Positions 20,520 to 31,964 of a DNA stretch of 64,000 nt are shown here, piece after piece. Origin of the DNA: Lepidostoma basale (lineage: Eukaryota; Arthropoda; Insecta; Trichoptera; Lepidostomatidae); contig JAHDVF020000068.1 of the NCBI GenBank assembly GCA_022606425.2, positions 248,001-312,000 on the forward strand, in the 5' to 3' direction. The notes under the pieces are model-generated. The model did not search any database and was not told the DNA's origin. It saw only the letters and a program-made list of their open reading frames with translations. Positions within the stretch are counted from its first letter, which is position 1, and every line of letters starts with the position of its first letter. A program made the position numbers and the translations under genes.

Positions 20520-20800
20520 TCGCAAGCAAGTCTATTAAAAAAAGGAAGCTAAGATAGCGGTGAACACAGTTGTTCTTGTGCCGACTCATGGGTATGGAAC
20601 TAGCAAAAGAAGGAATTAAAGTGGTAAAAATGAGATCTCTTAGACGAATGTGTAGTAAATCTGTATATGACAGAGTGTCAAATGCAAGTATAAAAAGTGA
20701 ATGCGGTCCGAATGAAAGTGTTATGAACAAAATAATGAAAGGGTCGTTAAGATGATTTGGACACATGAAAATAAAGAATGGTAAAAAAAATATAAATATA
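20520..20800 (+). mobile_element. LINE-A fragment
   Basis: The plus strand reads KMRSLRRMCSKSVYDRVSNA and [14 protein letters not shown] before a stop replacing the tryptophan. Both ends are truncated. Confidence 0.75.
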
Positions 20801-20984
20801 TTAACTTGTTAAGCGGGCGGTCCCCTCTCCAATTACGCAACTTACAAAGGGTGCGCGCTTTTTCATAAAGATGCATTATTACGTCACATTTGATACATTT
20901 AATTAATAACTTTATAAAAAAATTAATCCATGCTTACCATTAATTCACTGACACTGCAATATATATTTTACTTTATTTTCTTCT

Positions 20985-21425
20985 TCCTCAGCCTATTCCC
21001 GTCCACTCCTGGACAAAGGCCTTCTCCATTCGCTTCCATGTCATTCTGTCTTGTGCAGACCGCATCCAGATTATTCCAACGTGTCTGTTCAGATCATCCT
21101 TCTACCGTAGTTGCGGTCGCTCTGCACTTCTCTCTGCCGTCCACAGTCTCCAAGTCAGCAATATTCTTGTCCTTTTTTCATCTGAGCTTCTGGCTACGTA
21201 ACCTGTGGATGCTACCCACCCGGTGGATGATGTCAGTGACCTTTGTTTTTTCACTCACAGTATCGTTTCTGACTCTGTCTCTTAGGCTTATTCCTAACAT
21301 GGCTCTTTGGGTCACTCGTAGTTTTTTGGCAATTTTTTTGGACAATGTTACAGTTTCAAGACTATAAGTACCAACTGGCAGAACACAGGCTTCATAGACT
21401 TTTCGTTTCAGGTTGATCGGATTAG
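20985..21425 (-). mobile_element. LINE-B2 3' fragment
   Basis: The reversed 3' end TTCCTCAGCCTATTCCCGTCC is shared with 54825-55185. The minus strand reads LGISLRDRVRNDTVSEK-like and KVTDIIHRV, then RPQLR and KWS with decay. A related plus-strand copy is at 32625-32965. Confidence 0.75.
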
Positions 21426-21589
21426 ATTATTTTATTTTACATTTGTATAAAAAACGTCCACATAAAGAAATTAATGAATTAGAAATTAGTCCACGTATAT
21501 TTTGAGGGTGTATAAAAACGTCCTCTCCGTAGCCATCACTCTGTTCATTGAACGTATATATAGGTCCCGCTCGGTTAACAGATTAATGA

Positions 21590-21760
21590 TATGTACAGAA
21601 CAAGAAAAAGAGGAAGTCAGAGAAAAACATAGCACAATCAAATCGGTGAAATCGATGTGGATGCATGACACAATGTAAGAATTTAGATGAAATGAGAGAA
21701 GTGTGCTGGGAAAGAACGTTGTGGCTGTCCATTTTTTCTGCTTGAGAGTGTAAGAGTTAT
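21590..21760 (+). mobile_element. Decayed LINE-A fragment
   Basis: KKRGSQRKT-Q-NQIGEID and then CMTQCKNLDEMREVCWERTLWLSIFSA can be followed with stops. The usual TTAG tail is lost. Confidence 0.55.
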
Positions 21761-21764
21761 TTAG

Positions 21765-22500
21765 TTTGAAATAGAACCTAACCTGCAATAACTCTGGCAT
21801 AATTTTGTTTCATTAGTATTTTAAAAAATAATTATAAAGCTAGGAACCTCGTGTACATGTTAATAAATTTAAATATGAAGTAATCTATCAAAGTAATCTA
21901 AAATGAAAAAATATATTTAATTAGTAATTCCACGTACGATTAGTAATAGTTTTATTTGTCTACCGCGGCCCTTCTTGACTACTCTTAATGAAATAATTAA
22001 AAATTCTACCTCATCTTGCACTGCACGTTTCATATGTATTTAAAAAAACACGATCATCTCATGTATACTTGGAATTACATTACTTATTTGCATATTACAA
22101 ATCTGTGTAATTGATATTTTGATTATTTGACTTCCAAATTATTTAACTGTTTAATTTGGAACATGTCAAAATATCACTATTTATTTATTTAACACATTGA
22201 CTGCTAATGACTCATCCGTGTCAAAGTATAGTTTGTAACCATGCCGTGGACACGTGTTTATGTCATGCTCCTATAGCGTGTGTATCAACAGGCTTTTGTA
22301 TAGTTTGGTACGATATCCTCCAATAACGTCACAAAGCTCCATAGGCATTTAGTTGTTGGATGACAGTAGTATTGGATATTTAATAGAATTTAAATAAATA
22401 AATTGTGATATTATAATTGTTTCAAATTAAACAGTTAATAAAGTTGAAAATAATCAAATGATTTTACTGAAATCTCTTGATGGAATTTCATTTTAAATAA
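21765..22500. other. No feature recognised
   Basis: Intergenic AT-rich DNA; nothing recognisable. Confidence 0.5.
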
Positions 22501-22551
22501 TAATTAAATAAAACAATGTTTTTTTAAACTACTTCCGCTTTTGTCTTTATT

Positions 22552-22592
22552 TCGACAGCGACTGGTTTCGCCAGGCTCGCTGGCATCGACAG
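22552..22592 (-). ncRNA. Hammerhead-like motif
   Basis: Read on minus: CTGTCGA, T, GCCAG-CGAGC-CTGGC, GAA, ACCAGT, C. Helix II has five perfect pairs. One core base differs from CUGANGA (A6 is T). The extra base before helix II is again present. Confidence 0.35.
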
Positions 22593-22599
22593 ACTGGTT

Positions 22600-22640
22600 C
22601 TGTCGATGCCAGCGAGCCTCGCGAAACCGGTCTCTGTCGA
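22600..22640 (+). ncRNA. Hammerhead-like motif, mirror copy
   Basis: CTGTCGA (22600-22606), T, then GCCAG with CTCGC (one mismatch; GCGA/TCGC is an alternative). GAA is at 22623-22625, followed by the self-complementary ACCGGT (22626-22631) and C. Confidence 0.3.
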
Positions 22641-22689
22641 AATAAAAACAAAAGTGGAAGTAGTTAAAAAAACATCGTTTTATTTCAAT

Positions 22690-23490
22690 AAAGTTGAAGT
22701 ATGAATGACTTATGAAATAGATTGTGAAGTATTTGGATCATTGAAAGGGTCATTTCTTATTCTTTGATTACCATCCATTGATAGATATTTAGATATGAGA
22801 TGTTTTTTAAAAATATCAGGTCTTGGATAACATTTCCTCTTCGCCGTTTCTTGTAATTACATAATATATTTTAAGCGTGTACATTAATAAAACAGTAAGC
22901 AATGTAATTAACTATTGTAATAATACGAAATTTGTCTTTGCGTGTGCGCTGTAATAAACGTATGTACATTGTGAATACTTTTAACGATCTCGTGTGTTGC
23001 CATAATAAACCGTAGATATTAAATCACTTACATTCACAATATTGTGTTCTATTTGAAGGATGTAGAATTGTATTATTTAAGTTCTCCCGTATTTTAGGTA
23101 TTACTGATGCAAGTGCCTTGGACTCTTAATTATTTTCCAACGAAAAGCAATACTTTTAACTGATATATATAGCAGATGAGTTACTTGTTACTTTTGTTCA
23201 TTATTACATGATAGTCTAACTGATATGAGTGTTGAGAGTTTGACTTCCTTTAGTTACATGTTCCACTGTGATTGTAAACGTTAATTTCTTTTCAAACCTG
23301 TTTTGATGTTAAAATAAAACCTTTGTTGTTTATGATATTATTTTGTTTTATTTTATAATTATTTTAGATATATAATCAAGAATGGCTGCTGCCACACACA
23401 TTTTTCAAACTTCAAATTACCCGGGATTTATAATATTTAAATAAATTATTGTGGTAGAAGTCTATCTTCAATTATACAGGGTTATTGATT
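22690..23490. other. No feature recognised
   Basis: Intergenic AT-rich DNA with no coding or repeat signal that I can name. Confidence 0.5.
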
Positions 23491-23491
23491 A

Positions 23492-24719
23492 TCTATATAC
23501 ATAAAACAAAGTCGTGTTAGTTACACCATTTATAACTCAAGAACGGCTGGACCGATTTTGATGATCTTTGATTTGTTGGATTTGGCTCTGTCTCTAAAAG
23601 CAGAATAACTATTAAAACATCGGAAAAAATCGACCGGAGTGCATCCAAATCCAGCAAATATAATAGTTTAACAGAAAGTAGTACAACAATGCTACGCGAA
23701 TCATTTCGATTCACTTCAATAAAGCAAATCCCTTGCTGCCATGTGAATTACATTCATATCAATGTTATTCAAATACTTTTCATTTTTGCACATTTATTGA
23801 ACTTAATTCATTTTAAGTATTCATTTGAACTTAATTAATAACCGAATTTAATTCAACTAATAAGTTGACACAATATTGATTATCAATTTGGGGTACACTC
23901 TGGGTAAAGAAGTAATTGGAATGCTTTGCTATGCAGACGACGCCACAATCGTGGCCGAAAATGAAAGCGACTTACAAGCAATGCTCTCAAAGTTTGATGA
24001 TTCCTGCTCAAAATACAACATGATCATATCCATTCCAAAAACGAAGTGTATGACATTCTCAAGAAATCAACTGAGATGCGAAGTCTCCGTACGCCAGGAG
24101 GAAATTGAACAGGCGGACCAATTCAGATATCTCAGAAGCGAAGTAACCAGCTCTAATGACCTCCCCAGAGAAGTAAGGTCACAGGTGGATAAGGCTGCAG
24201 CGGTTGCAGGCTGCCTGAAAGATGTCATATGGAGAAACAAGGACATGAGGACCGACAGCAAGGTACGCATCTATAATACCTGTGTGCGACCAATCCTCAC
24301 ATATGGCATTGAATCGAGGGCAGACACTGTCAAGACAAAGAGCATGCTCAGGACAACCGAAAGGAAAACGCTCCGCGCTATAGCTGGCAAGACCCTACGT
24401 GATTGAGTTAGGAATACAGCAATCCGAGAAATCTGCGAGGTCGAAGATGTGGTCAGATGGGGACGTCAAAGACGGCGATACTGGCATCAACACATAGAAA
24501 GGATGAGCTCAAATAGGATACCACACATAGCTCTCCATGGAACGCCAAACGGATAACGCCGACCAGGAAGACCCCCGAAACGGTGGAGAGAAAGCTGGAG
24601 TTCAGCGTATCAAGAGAACCCGCCTGAAATAACAGACTCCTGAGTCAACCAAAAGTGAAGAAGAAGAAGAAGAACATTGATTAATTCTGAGGCGGTACGA
24701 AGTTCACCGAGTCAGCTAG
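23492..24719 (+). mobile_element. Non-autonomous Helitron with nested LINE-D
   Basis: The 5' end TCTATATACATAAAACAAAG lies directly after an A (23491). The 3' end ...GAGTCAGCTAG lies directly before a T (24720), as expected for a Helitron (5' TC, 3' CTRR, insertion between A and T). The 5' part contains ATTTATAACTCAAGAACGGC, a sequence I associate with lepidopteran Helitrons. No Rep/helicase is encoded. Without the LINE it is about 0.43 kb. Confidence 0.75.
23883..24675 (+). mobile_element. LINE-D copy with reverse-transcriptase YADD box
   Basis: This is the longest LINE-D copy here. It reads LGKEVIGMLCYADDATIVAE (the YADD catalytic box), then CEVSVRQEEIEQADQFRYL, AAVAGCLKDVIWRNKDMR and LRAIAGKTLRD. 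A TGA stop at 24404-24406 breaks the frame, which continues as VRNTAIREICEVED. A GAA repeat ends the element. The 8-bp target duplication ATTGATTA is at 23875-23882 and 24676-24683. It is 5'-truncated and inactive. Confidence 0.85.
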
Positions 24720-24721
24720 TT

Positions 24722-25430
24722 GAATATATTCCTTCTAGGAGGTTACAGGGGAGGTTTTTTTCCGATGAATTATGCCATGTAAGGCATTATGCAAAAGTGA
24801 ATCATTTTTGAGATGAAACAAATTAAAGTTTTTTTTTATTTATCTAGGTCAAGTGTTTTAAAAATAACTGTTGGTCATATTCAAATTTTTATGTTTTTCT
24901 TAGTGAACATAACAGGCATTCATTATCAATACAAACACTATAACTGTCTGTCCACATTGGAAATACATCAAACTTTTTAATTATTTTAATTGACAATTTC
25001 TAAATGATCAGCGATTTAAAAAAAATCGCTTTAAAATTTTCGAGGCCTATTATTTTCAAAACATCTACGCTTTATTAGCATTCAAACGAGTTATCTAAAC
25101 TAAACATCGGTTATAAGGTTACAGAGAAATCATAATTACACTAGAAGTAAGTAGAAAATCTTCTAATTATTATACAAAAATCATCAAAAGATTGAATTAA
25201 GTAGCTAAATGTCACTTAAACCTTCAATAAGAGCAACTGACAATACACACAAAGGCGCATTCTTTTTCATAGTCTTAATTTGATTTATTGCACTGATAAG
25301 TTGCTTAAGCCACGATTCAAAATCGCTTGTGTATTAAAAATATAAAAATTTGTTTAAATTTTCATAAAATTAGTTAAATAATTACCTAACTAAGCATCCC
25401 AGAAGGGGTACGCAGAAAAAAATAACCTTC
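24722..25430. other. No feature recognised
   Basis: AT-rich intergenic DNA. A worn LINE-A 3' end scrap may be present at 25383-25425 (CTAACTAAGCATCCCAGAAG). Confidence 0.4.
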
Positions 25431-25436
25431 TTGTTT

Positions 25437-25622
25437 GAGTGCCATGTCAGGTCCCCCCGACGTCGGCTATCACCCTGGTGTAGGTCTCTCTGTCCGGTTA
25501 AACTCCCCCACTCCCTGAACTGTGGTCCATTCCTTGATATTTTGGAGCCAGGACATCTGGAGGCTTCCCACACCGCGCCTACCCTCGATCTTCCCTTTTA
25601 TGATGAGGTGCAGCAGGTGTTT
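25437..25622 (-). mobile_element. LINE-C 3' fragment
   Basis: The minus strand reads HLLHLIIKGKIEGRRGVGSL then QMSWLQNIKEWTTVQGVGEF. This is the C-terminal end of the LINE-C ORF2. Confidence 0.8.
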
Positions 25623-25759
25623 TGAATTTCGAAATACTAGGGCGATATATATATATGTATTATGAGCCGTAAATTTTGAAAACAAATAAATAAAAATACC
25701 TATCCCTTTAAAAATAATCTTCGAGGTGAACATTGCAACGACAAAAAAAAATTGCAAAT

Positions 25760-26440
25760 AATACCCCAATAAATAAGACAGTGAGCGCCAGTTTCTTTCA
25801 CCTAAGGCAGCTCAGAGCAATCAAAAGAAATGTTCCCACTGATGCATTAAAAACATTTGTTAATTTCTACGTCGTATCTCAACTCGATTATTGTAACGGC
25901 ATTTACGCAACATACCCAAGAAACAAATAAACTTCAATCGGTTTTCAATGCGGCAGCACGACTTAGTGTTCCAAAAAACTCACATATTTCACAACATCTA
26001 AAGAAATTCCTCCTGAAAGAATCCAGTATAAATTATGCTGGACGGTTTTTAAAGCGCTTCATGGAATGGCACCAGCCTATATATCTAAACTTTGTGTTGC
26101 TGATAGCCCTAGCTTGCGGCAATCTACGCCTCGTTCAGCAAATTCTTCACCAATAGGCAGATTAGTTGAGGACAAATTTCAGAGATCGGACTTTCGCAGT
26201 GGCAGGTCCGTCCACCTGGAATATATTTACTTCCTGCGCGCCTCAGATGCATTGGCAATTTTAAATCTCACCTAAAAACCCACCTTTTCAAAATATTGCA
26301 TAAAATGTAAACAACGGTTATCTGATTGCTGGTGTCACATGCAGCTCTCATGACTAAAACATTGTCAAAGTGCTCTTGAGGTGAGCTATCAACACGGCGC
26401 TATACAATTTAGCCTAATTATTATTATTATTATTACAGGT
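25760..26440 (+). mobile_element. CR1/L2-like LINE upstream of Cbp80
   Basis: The plus strand reads FFHLRQLRAIKRNVPTDALK, VSQLDYCNGIYATYP, KLQSVFNAAARL and, after shifts, ALHGMAPAYISKLCVADS and LRSANSSPIGRL. It ends in ATT repeats at 26420-26437, about 235 bases before the Cbp80 start codon. Confidence 0.85.
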
Positions 26441-26672
26441 AAGTTTGCTTTCATCTTCTGCAATATAAAATAGTACCTACCTAATAGTAGAAGTGAACAT
26501 GACTGCCGCTTCGGCATTAGTCTGGATGTAGCATTATGCAAGTTTGATACCATAGACTACCATCATTCTTTGACATAGACGTTAAATCAGACTCTTCTGT
26601 GCATTGAATTTTTGAAGTTTAAAAGCCGACGAACGCGTCACGAATATATTTAAAATTTTCAATCTTCTCTAA

Positions 26673-29600
26673 ATGAATCGGAGACGAGCCCACGATGATG
26701 AGGACACATACGGTATTTCCTTAATTATTATTTTGAGGTTAAATATATGTGAACCATTATCAGGTGCAGGTATGTAAATAATGTTTTTTTTTTCATTTTA
26801 GATCGTCTTCATCGAAAGAGGAGGAGGGTTTCTGAAAATCAAGAGATTGAAGATCGTCTCGAATCGCTAATACACCATGTAGGAGAAAAGAGCTCTTCGA
26901 GCTTAGAATCTAATCTCGAAGGACTGGCCAGCGTTCTTGAGGCTGACCTCAACACTTTTAGGGTTAAAATCCTGAGAATTTTGACAGAATGCGCTATACG
27001 CATGCCGGAGAAATGCACAATATACGCCACACTGGTCGGTTTGCTAAACGCGAAGAACTTCAACTTCGGCGGCGAGTTTGTGGATTATATGGTCAAAACG
27101 TTTAAAGAAAATTTGAAGGGCTGCAAATGGGACGCGGCGCGTTATTCTCTGCGATTTATCGCCGACTTGGTGAACTGCCACGTACTCGCAGCTTCCTCCC
27201 TATTGACCCTTCTAGAAAATTTGGTCGATGTCTCAAACGAAGATGCGGTACCTCAGGTACGCAAGGATTGGTACGTGTTCGCTGTGCTGTGCACGCTGCC
27301 GTGGGTCGGGCGCGAGCTGTACGAGAAGAAAGAATCTCAACTAGAGCATCTCCTCGTGAGTATCGAAGTGTTCTTGAACAAGAGAAGTAAAAAGCATCAC
27401 AACGCTCTGAGGGTTTGGTCTGTGGATACACCCCATCCGCAAGAGGAGTACCTGGACTGTCTGTGGGCGCAAATCAGAAAGTTGCAACAGGACAACTGGG
27501 CCGAGAAGCACATTCCTCGCCCGTATCTTGCATTTGATTCCGTTTTGTGCGAAGCCCTGCAGCATAACTTACCAACGATTATTCCACCTCCACATCAAGA
27601 GTCGTTTGTTTATCCCATGCCGTGGGTCGTATTCAGGATGTTTGATTATACGGATTGTCCCGAGGGGCCTGTGCTCCCCGGAGCGCACGCCATCGAGAGG
27701 TTCCTTATTGAGGAACACCTCCACTCCATAGTGCAGATGTACCACATGGAGAGGAAGGAGTGTGCGGCGCACTTGCTGTACTTCCCCTTCAAGTCCAAGA
27801 TCCCCCTGGACTACTGTATCGTGGAGATCATCTTCGGCGAACTGTTTCACATGCCAGTTCCGCGCTACCTCGATATCTGCTACGGCTCCATTCTCATCGA
27901 GCTCTGCAAGCTGCAGCCTTCCACCATGCCGCAGGTTTTGGCCCAGGCTACCGAAATCTTGTTCATGAGGATAGACTCCATGAACACATCGTGCTTTGAC
28001 AGGTATTAAATTTTTTTTTTTTCAGCAATGCCATACATTTGTTTCAACAACATCAAACTATCACGCCTTTTCAATCATTTCATATTCAGAGCAGTGGCGG
28101 TACTCCCATAGAAGCCCAGAAACACGCCTTGCGTAAGAAATTTTGAATCAAAACCCCCAAATCATAACTAACTAACCAACATGCCGTCTCTCCAAAGGGG
28201 TAACCAGAAGAATGGACTGCCACACTTTAACCGATGCGGCACTCCATCCTTTTCTTTTCGCCTCCGCGGGAGACGCAGCGTGATGGGTTGCGAACCTCAT
28301 CGCCACCAATAGGCATCTCCCACACGCCATTTCAATCGTCCAACATCCACGTCTAAATAATCATGGTCCCGCATAAACCAACAACCCACCAAATTACCTT
28401 CTAACAATGTTCCCATCAGACGTAAGAGGAATAGCCACAAGAGCTGAACCTCTGTAAGCCAGAATAGGTTTTGATTCAAAATTAGTTACGCATGCCGCGC
28501 TTCTGGGCTTCTATGGGAATACTGCCACTGATTGAGAGACATCCGCTGTGGCAGCTACACAAATATGAAAGACTTGCTGGGGACAGGACTGAGTGGAGGA
28601 AACGAGTGAAGCTTCTTGCAGAAAAGCTGTTTTTTTATTATTACCGTTTACAAATCCCCTATCGTGCGACTGCCTTTATTTGCAGTAAAAAAAAAAAAGA
28701 TTTCGAACTGCGGATGGCTACATTTACAGCTCAGATAGTCCCAGTTCATCATTATACTACATACAATTGAGTAGTAAGGTACTAAATTACCTAGGTGTAG
28801 AGATCTGTAGCTACAGTGACCTATATGATTAAGTGTGAGCACAAACCAACAAAGCGACAGCCGTGGCTGGAGGCTTGCGCGACACCATATGGAGGAACAA
28901 ATACATGCTAACCGAAAGCAAAGTCAAGATATGCAAGGCATTGCATCCGCACCATGATTATGTATGGGATAGAAGTCAGAGCCTATACCAATAGGACTAA
29001 GAACCTTCTCAGAGTGGTAGAAATGCGAACCGCATGTAATCTTGGATATCATCCAATTTAGATATCCATAGTTTTCCCTCCATCAGTCCAAGCTCACGAC
29101 TTCAAGAGACCATTGAAGTGGTGAAATGGAATTTAAAAAATGTCTCCTCGATTTAAATCTAAAGACTGGAAATTGGTTGTTATTTAGTGCATGCCCGGAG
29201 TCATTCTAGAGGCAATAGATGAATTATCCTTAATTATATAGTATAATTATTACCCTTTATAAAAACTAACTAACTAACTTACCATCACGCCGTCTCCCCG
29301 GAGGGGTAGGCAGAAAGAATGGAACGCCACACTGTTCTGTCCTGACATACGTCTCTCGTTTCCTCTACATTCATACATCTTGTCATGCACGCACATCGAT
29401 TTTTCCGACTCCTCACGTGACCGACATTCAATATTTGATTGATTTGATCGTGCCACGTTTTCCTCGGCCTTCCTCTATTTCTAGCTCCGTTCACGCCGTT
29501 TACATATACCTTCTTTACCATTCTGTCTTCACTCATTCTTTCCATGTGTCCAAACCATCTTAATGACCCTTTCCTTATTTTGTTCATAACACTTTCATTC

Positions 29601-31302
29601 GCACCACTTTCACTTATTATACTTGCATTTGTCACTCTATCATAAACAGATTTGCCACCCATTCGTCTTAGAGATCTCATTTCTACTGCATTTATTCTAC
29701 TTTCATCCTTCTTTTGCCAGTTCCATGCTTCACTTCCATACATAAGGGTCGGCACAAGAACACCATTGTACACTGCCATCTTAGCTTTTTTGGATAGGCT
29801 TTTGTTTGCGATGACAACTTTAAGTGCACCATTTATTCTGTTGCCTGCCCCAACCCTTCTTTCAATATCCTTCTCCACCCTCCCATCCTTTGTAAACATC
29901 CTTTATAAAAAATGTGTATTTTTGTTTCAGATTTGTGAATTGGTTTTCATACCACTTGAGCAACTTCCAGTTCCGGTGGTCTTGGGAGGATTGGGACTCA
30001 TGCCTGCAGCTCAACGTGGAGCACCCACGCCCAAAATTTATTAAGGAAACTCTTCTTAAGTGTATCAGGTAGCTGTCCATTCAATTAATATTCCGTTATT
30101 TTAATGTTTTCATATTTACCAAGTATAGTTCAAATTAAAATACTTCATGACTATTATTTCATAAAAAATTCATCACTATGGAATTCCACGGTGTTCCTCC
30201 TTAAGTTTATAATTACTTTCTATTTTTTTATGTTCTAATAAATACATTTAAACAATTAAAAATAATAATCTACATAAATTTTAATAGAAGGTTACATTTT
30301 GGTTACATATTTGTTTAATTCTATTCTAATTTTGTTCATGTTCTGCTCACTTCTGACTTCCTCCGGAATATCTTCATACATTTTAAGAGCTTTTATGTAA
30401 AGGAATTCTGAGATTTTTTTTTTTTCTGAAGGCAGACTTACTTTATTTTTATTATTATTATTATTATTTTGTTGAATAGCTAAAACCGCATTCAATTAAA
30501 TGTGAAGATCGTAATGGCAATGGTAATTTTCACACTAAATTGGTCATAATCGGATATTTAGTTTCTGTCTCGACACAAAACCACACCATTGAAATTTTTA
30601 TGTTGAATAGTGCTTTAATAGATTCATCATTTTCCAATTCTAAAAGTTCTTCTTGATACTGCATGGCCACATCAGTTATATCTACCAATATTGGTTGGAT
30701 TATCCAATATGGGGAAGAAATTTCTTTTAAATCTGAATATTTGTCATTTAAGTCACTAGCCATTTTATCCAGGTGATTCAAAATAACAATTACATCTGAA
30801 TGAAGCCAAATATCTTAGATTTTGCATCAATAAGGGTCTTGTTTGCTCCTTGTAGTTGTTAATTTAGAATGTTAAATTTTTCAAAGATGTCTGTCAGTAA
30901 ACTCACTAATGCTTGACCGAGAAATCAGAGTTGCAATATAATTTGTTTTTCAAAAATGCATTTTTCGAAAACAATGTAACAAATATTAATGATATGCTTA
31001 TTGCCCCCCAAGACATTCAAATTACTCCCGGTGGGGCGTACGCCCCACTTGGAATCACAGCACTAACGTAATGAGTTTGAAATTGATAATGACCCTTTGG
31101 ATTTTGCATTTTTTCCGGATTATTTCACTATTAAGTGTTTTTAATGTGCAACTGCTATGAATTGTTTGCAGATTATCCTACATATTTTTATTTTATAGAT
31201 TATCCTATCACCAGCGGATAAAAGAAATGATGCCAGAATCTTATGCGGCACTGATTCCAGCCAAACCTGAACCCACCTACAAATATTCTATGGATGGAGC
31301 CG
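26673..31302 (+). CDS. Cbp80: Nuclear cap-binding protein subunit 1, 5' part
   Basis: Cbp80/NCBP1 is the large subunit of the nuclear cap-binding complex, acting with Cbp20 in splicing, 3' processing and export (family knowledge). Exons: 26673-26712, 26802-28002, 29931-30068, 31199-31302, all with AG/GT borders and agreeing phases, about 495 codons. Exon 1 encodes only [13 protein letters not shown] plus one base. Exon 2 continues with a basic [19 protein letters not shown], then the MIF4G region ([48 protein letters not shown]). [18 protein letters not shown] and [17 protein letters not shown] follow. Exon 3 reads [20 protein letters not shown], and exon 4 [16 protein letters not shown]. The donor at 31303 is good (GTAAGT). 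The family is about 790 residues; roughly 300 C-terminal residues are not found up to 64000. Confidence 0.94.
28092..28530. mobile_element. hAT-type MITE in Cbp80 intron
   Basis: Terminal inverted repeats of about 60 bp run from CAGTGGCGGTACTCCCATAG to its near-complement ending CCACTG. The flanking 8-mers ATTCAGAG (28084-28091) and ATTGAGAG (28531-28538) match at 7 of 8 positions, as expected for hAT. A reversed LINE-A-like 3' end (28165-28320) is nested inside. There is no transposase. Confidence 0.75.
28860..29060 (+). mobile_element. Decayed LINE-D fragment
   Basis: [20 protein letters not shown] and [20 protein letters not shown] can be read with frameshifts, matching 23883-24675. Confidence 0.6.
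29266..29899 (-). mobile_element. LINE-A copy next to Cbp80 exon 3
   Basis: This is the best-preserved LINE-A tail, with one open frame of about 200 codons on minus. It reads [90 protein letters not shown] and SAYPSGETA. The 12-bp target duplication CCTTTATAAAAA is at 29254-29265 and 29900-29911. It is 5'-truncated and has no YADD box. It sits just upstream of the 3' splice site at 29930. Confidence 0.88.
30170..30250 (+). repeat. Penelope-like terminal scrap
   Basis: ACTATGGAATTCCACGGTGTT and CCTTAAGTTTATAA match the ends at 1048-1080 and 10070-10110. Confidence 0.4.
30285..30495 (-). mobile_element. LINE ORF2 C-terminal scrap
   Basis: The minus strand reads [20 protein letters not shown] and [13 protein letters not shown]. 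This resembles the last residues of Jockey-type ORF2 proteins. An ATT repeat and SINE-like TTGTTGAATAGC follow at 30450-30480. Confidence 0.5.
30510..30915 (-). pseudogene. hAT transposase C-terminal remnant
   Basis: On minus, with stops, [13 protein letters not shown] and [19 protein letters not shown] lead into [37 protein letters not shown] and [19 protein letters not shown]. This is the pattern of domesticated-looking hAT (ZBED/GTF2IRD2-type) transposases. Stops and the missing dimerisation end show a dead copy. It lies in the Cbp80 intron 30069-31198. Confidence 0.6.
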
Positions 31303-31730
31303 GTAAGTCTATCTCTTAACAATTGAAGGCTGGTCATTACAAGTGGCTTAAACATAGAAAAAAGAAAAAGAGAAAAAACTGTCACATGTGTTATGAAACA
31401 CGGGTGACATCTTTGGAGCAACGTTTGAACTACACTAAGTTATTAAATCACTTTGCACAGTTATTGGCTTTTATGTTTAACACCAATTGGGATAAAAATA
31501 TAAAATCATTTTTGATACTTGGTATCTTTGTAATGTCCAGCCCTCAATTTTGTTAGTATTAACACTATTATTGCAGTATAAAAGCAAACAATATTGTTTT
31601 TATTTATTTGATTATTGAATACTAAACTGCAAGTAAACATTAATTATGTACTTTAATATTTTCGGAAGTAGCAGACTGCATTTGCAGCTCATATTTGTAT
31701 GTATATTATAAACTTTTTTATTTAAGTAAT
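31303..31730. other. After last visible Cbp80 exon
   Basis: The sequence starts with donor GTAAGT. A short stretch (31321-31345) resembles AATTGAAGGCTG...TTACAA at 18860-18890 in reverse. No further Cbp80 exon was seen. Confidence 0.4.
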
Positions 31731-31734
31731 ATTT

Positions 31735-31960
31735 ACGCCAACATACCCAAGAAAAAACAAACAAATAAAATCTATTTTCAATGCGGCAGCACGACGTATA
31801 AAAGGTGTTCCAAAAAACTCGCATATTTCACAACATCTGAAAGATCTTCACTGGCTCAAGTATCCTGAATCATGACAAGTGACATCGTGCATGACAAGAT
31901 GTATGAATGTAAAGGAAGCGAGAGAAGTGTGTCATGACAGAACAGTGTGGTGGTCCATTT
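31735..31960 (+). mobile_element. CR1/L2-like and LINE-A scraps
   Basis: KSIFNAAARRIKGVPKNSHI and LKDLHWLKYPES (31765-31870) are CR1/L2-like. They are joined to the LINE-A scrap [19 protein letters not shown] (31890-31955). Confidence 0.65.
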
Positions 31961-31964
31961 TGAA

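Larger units (their letters stand above)
22505..22685. repeat. Palindrome carrying two hammerhead-like motifs
   Basis: Left arm AAACTACTTCCGCTTTTGTC and right arm ACAAAAGTGGAAGTAGTT enclose an inverted pair of motifs (22552-22592 minus, 22600-22640 plus) that meet at a CAGACTGGTTCTG centre. The family relative is 7262-7372. Confidence 0.8.

Noticed and set aside
29285..29899. A 204-codon gene inside the Cbp80 intron
   Set aside because: It is the LINE-A ORF2 tail with a target-site duplication around it.
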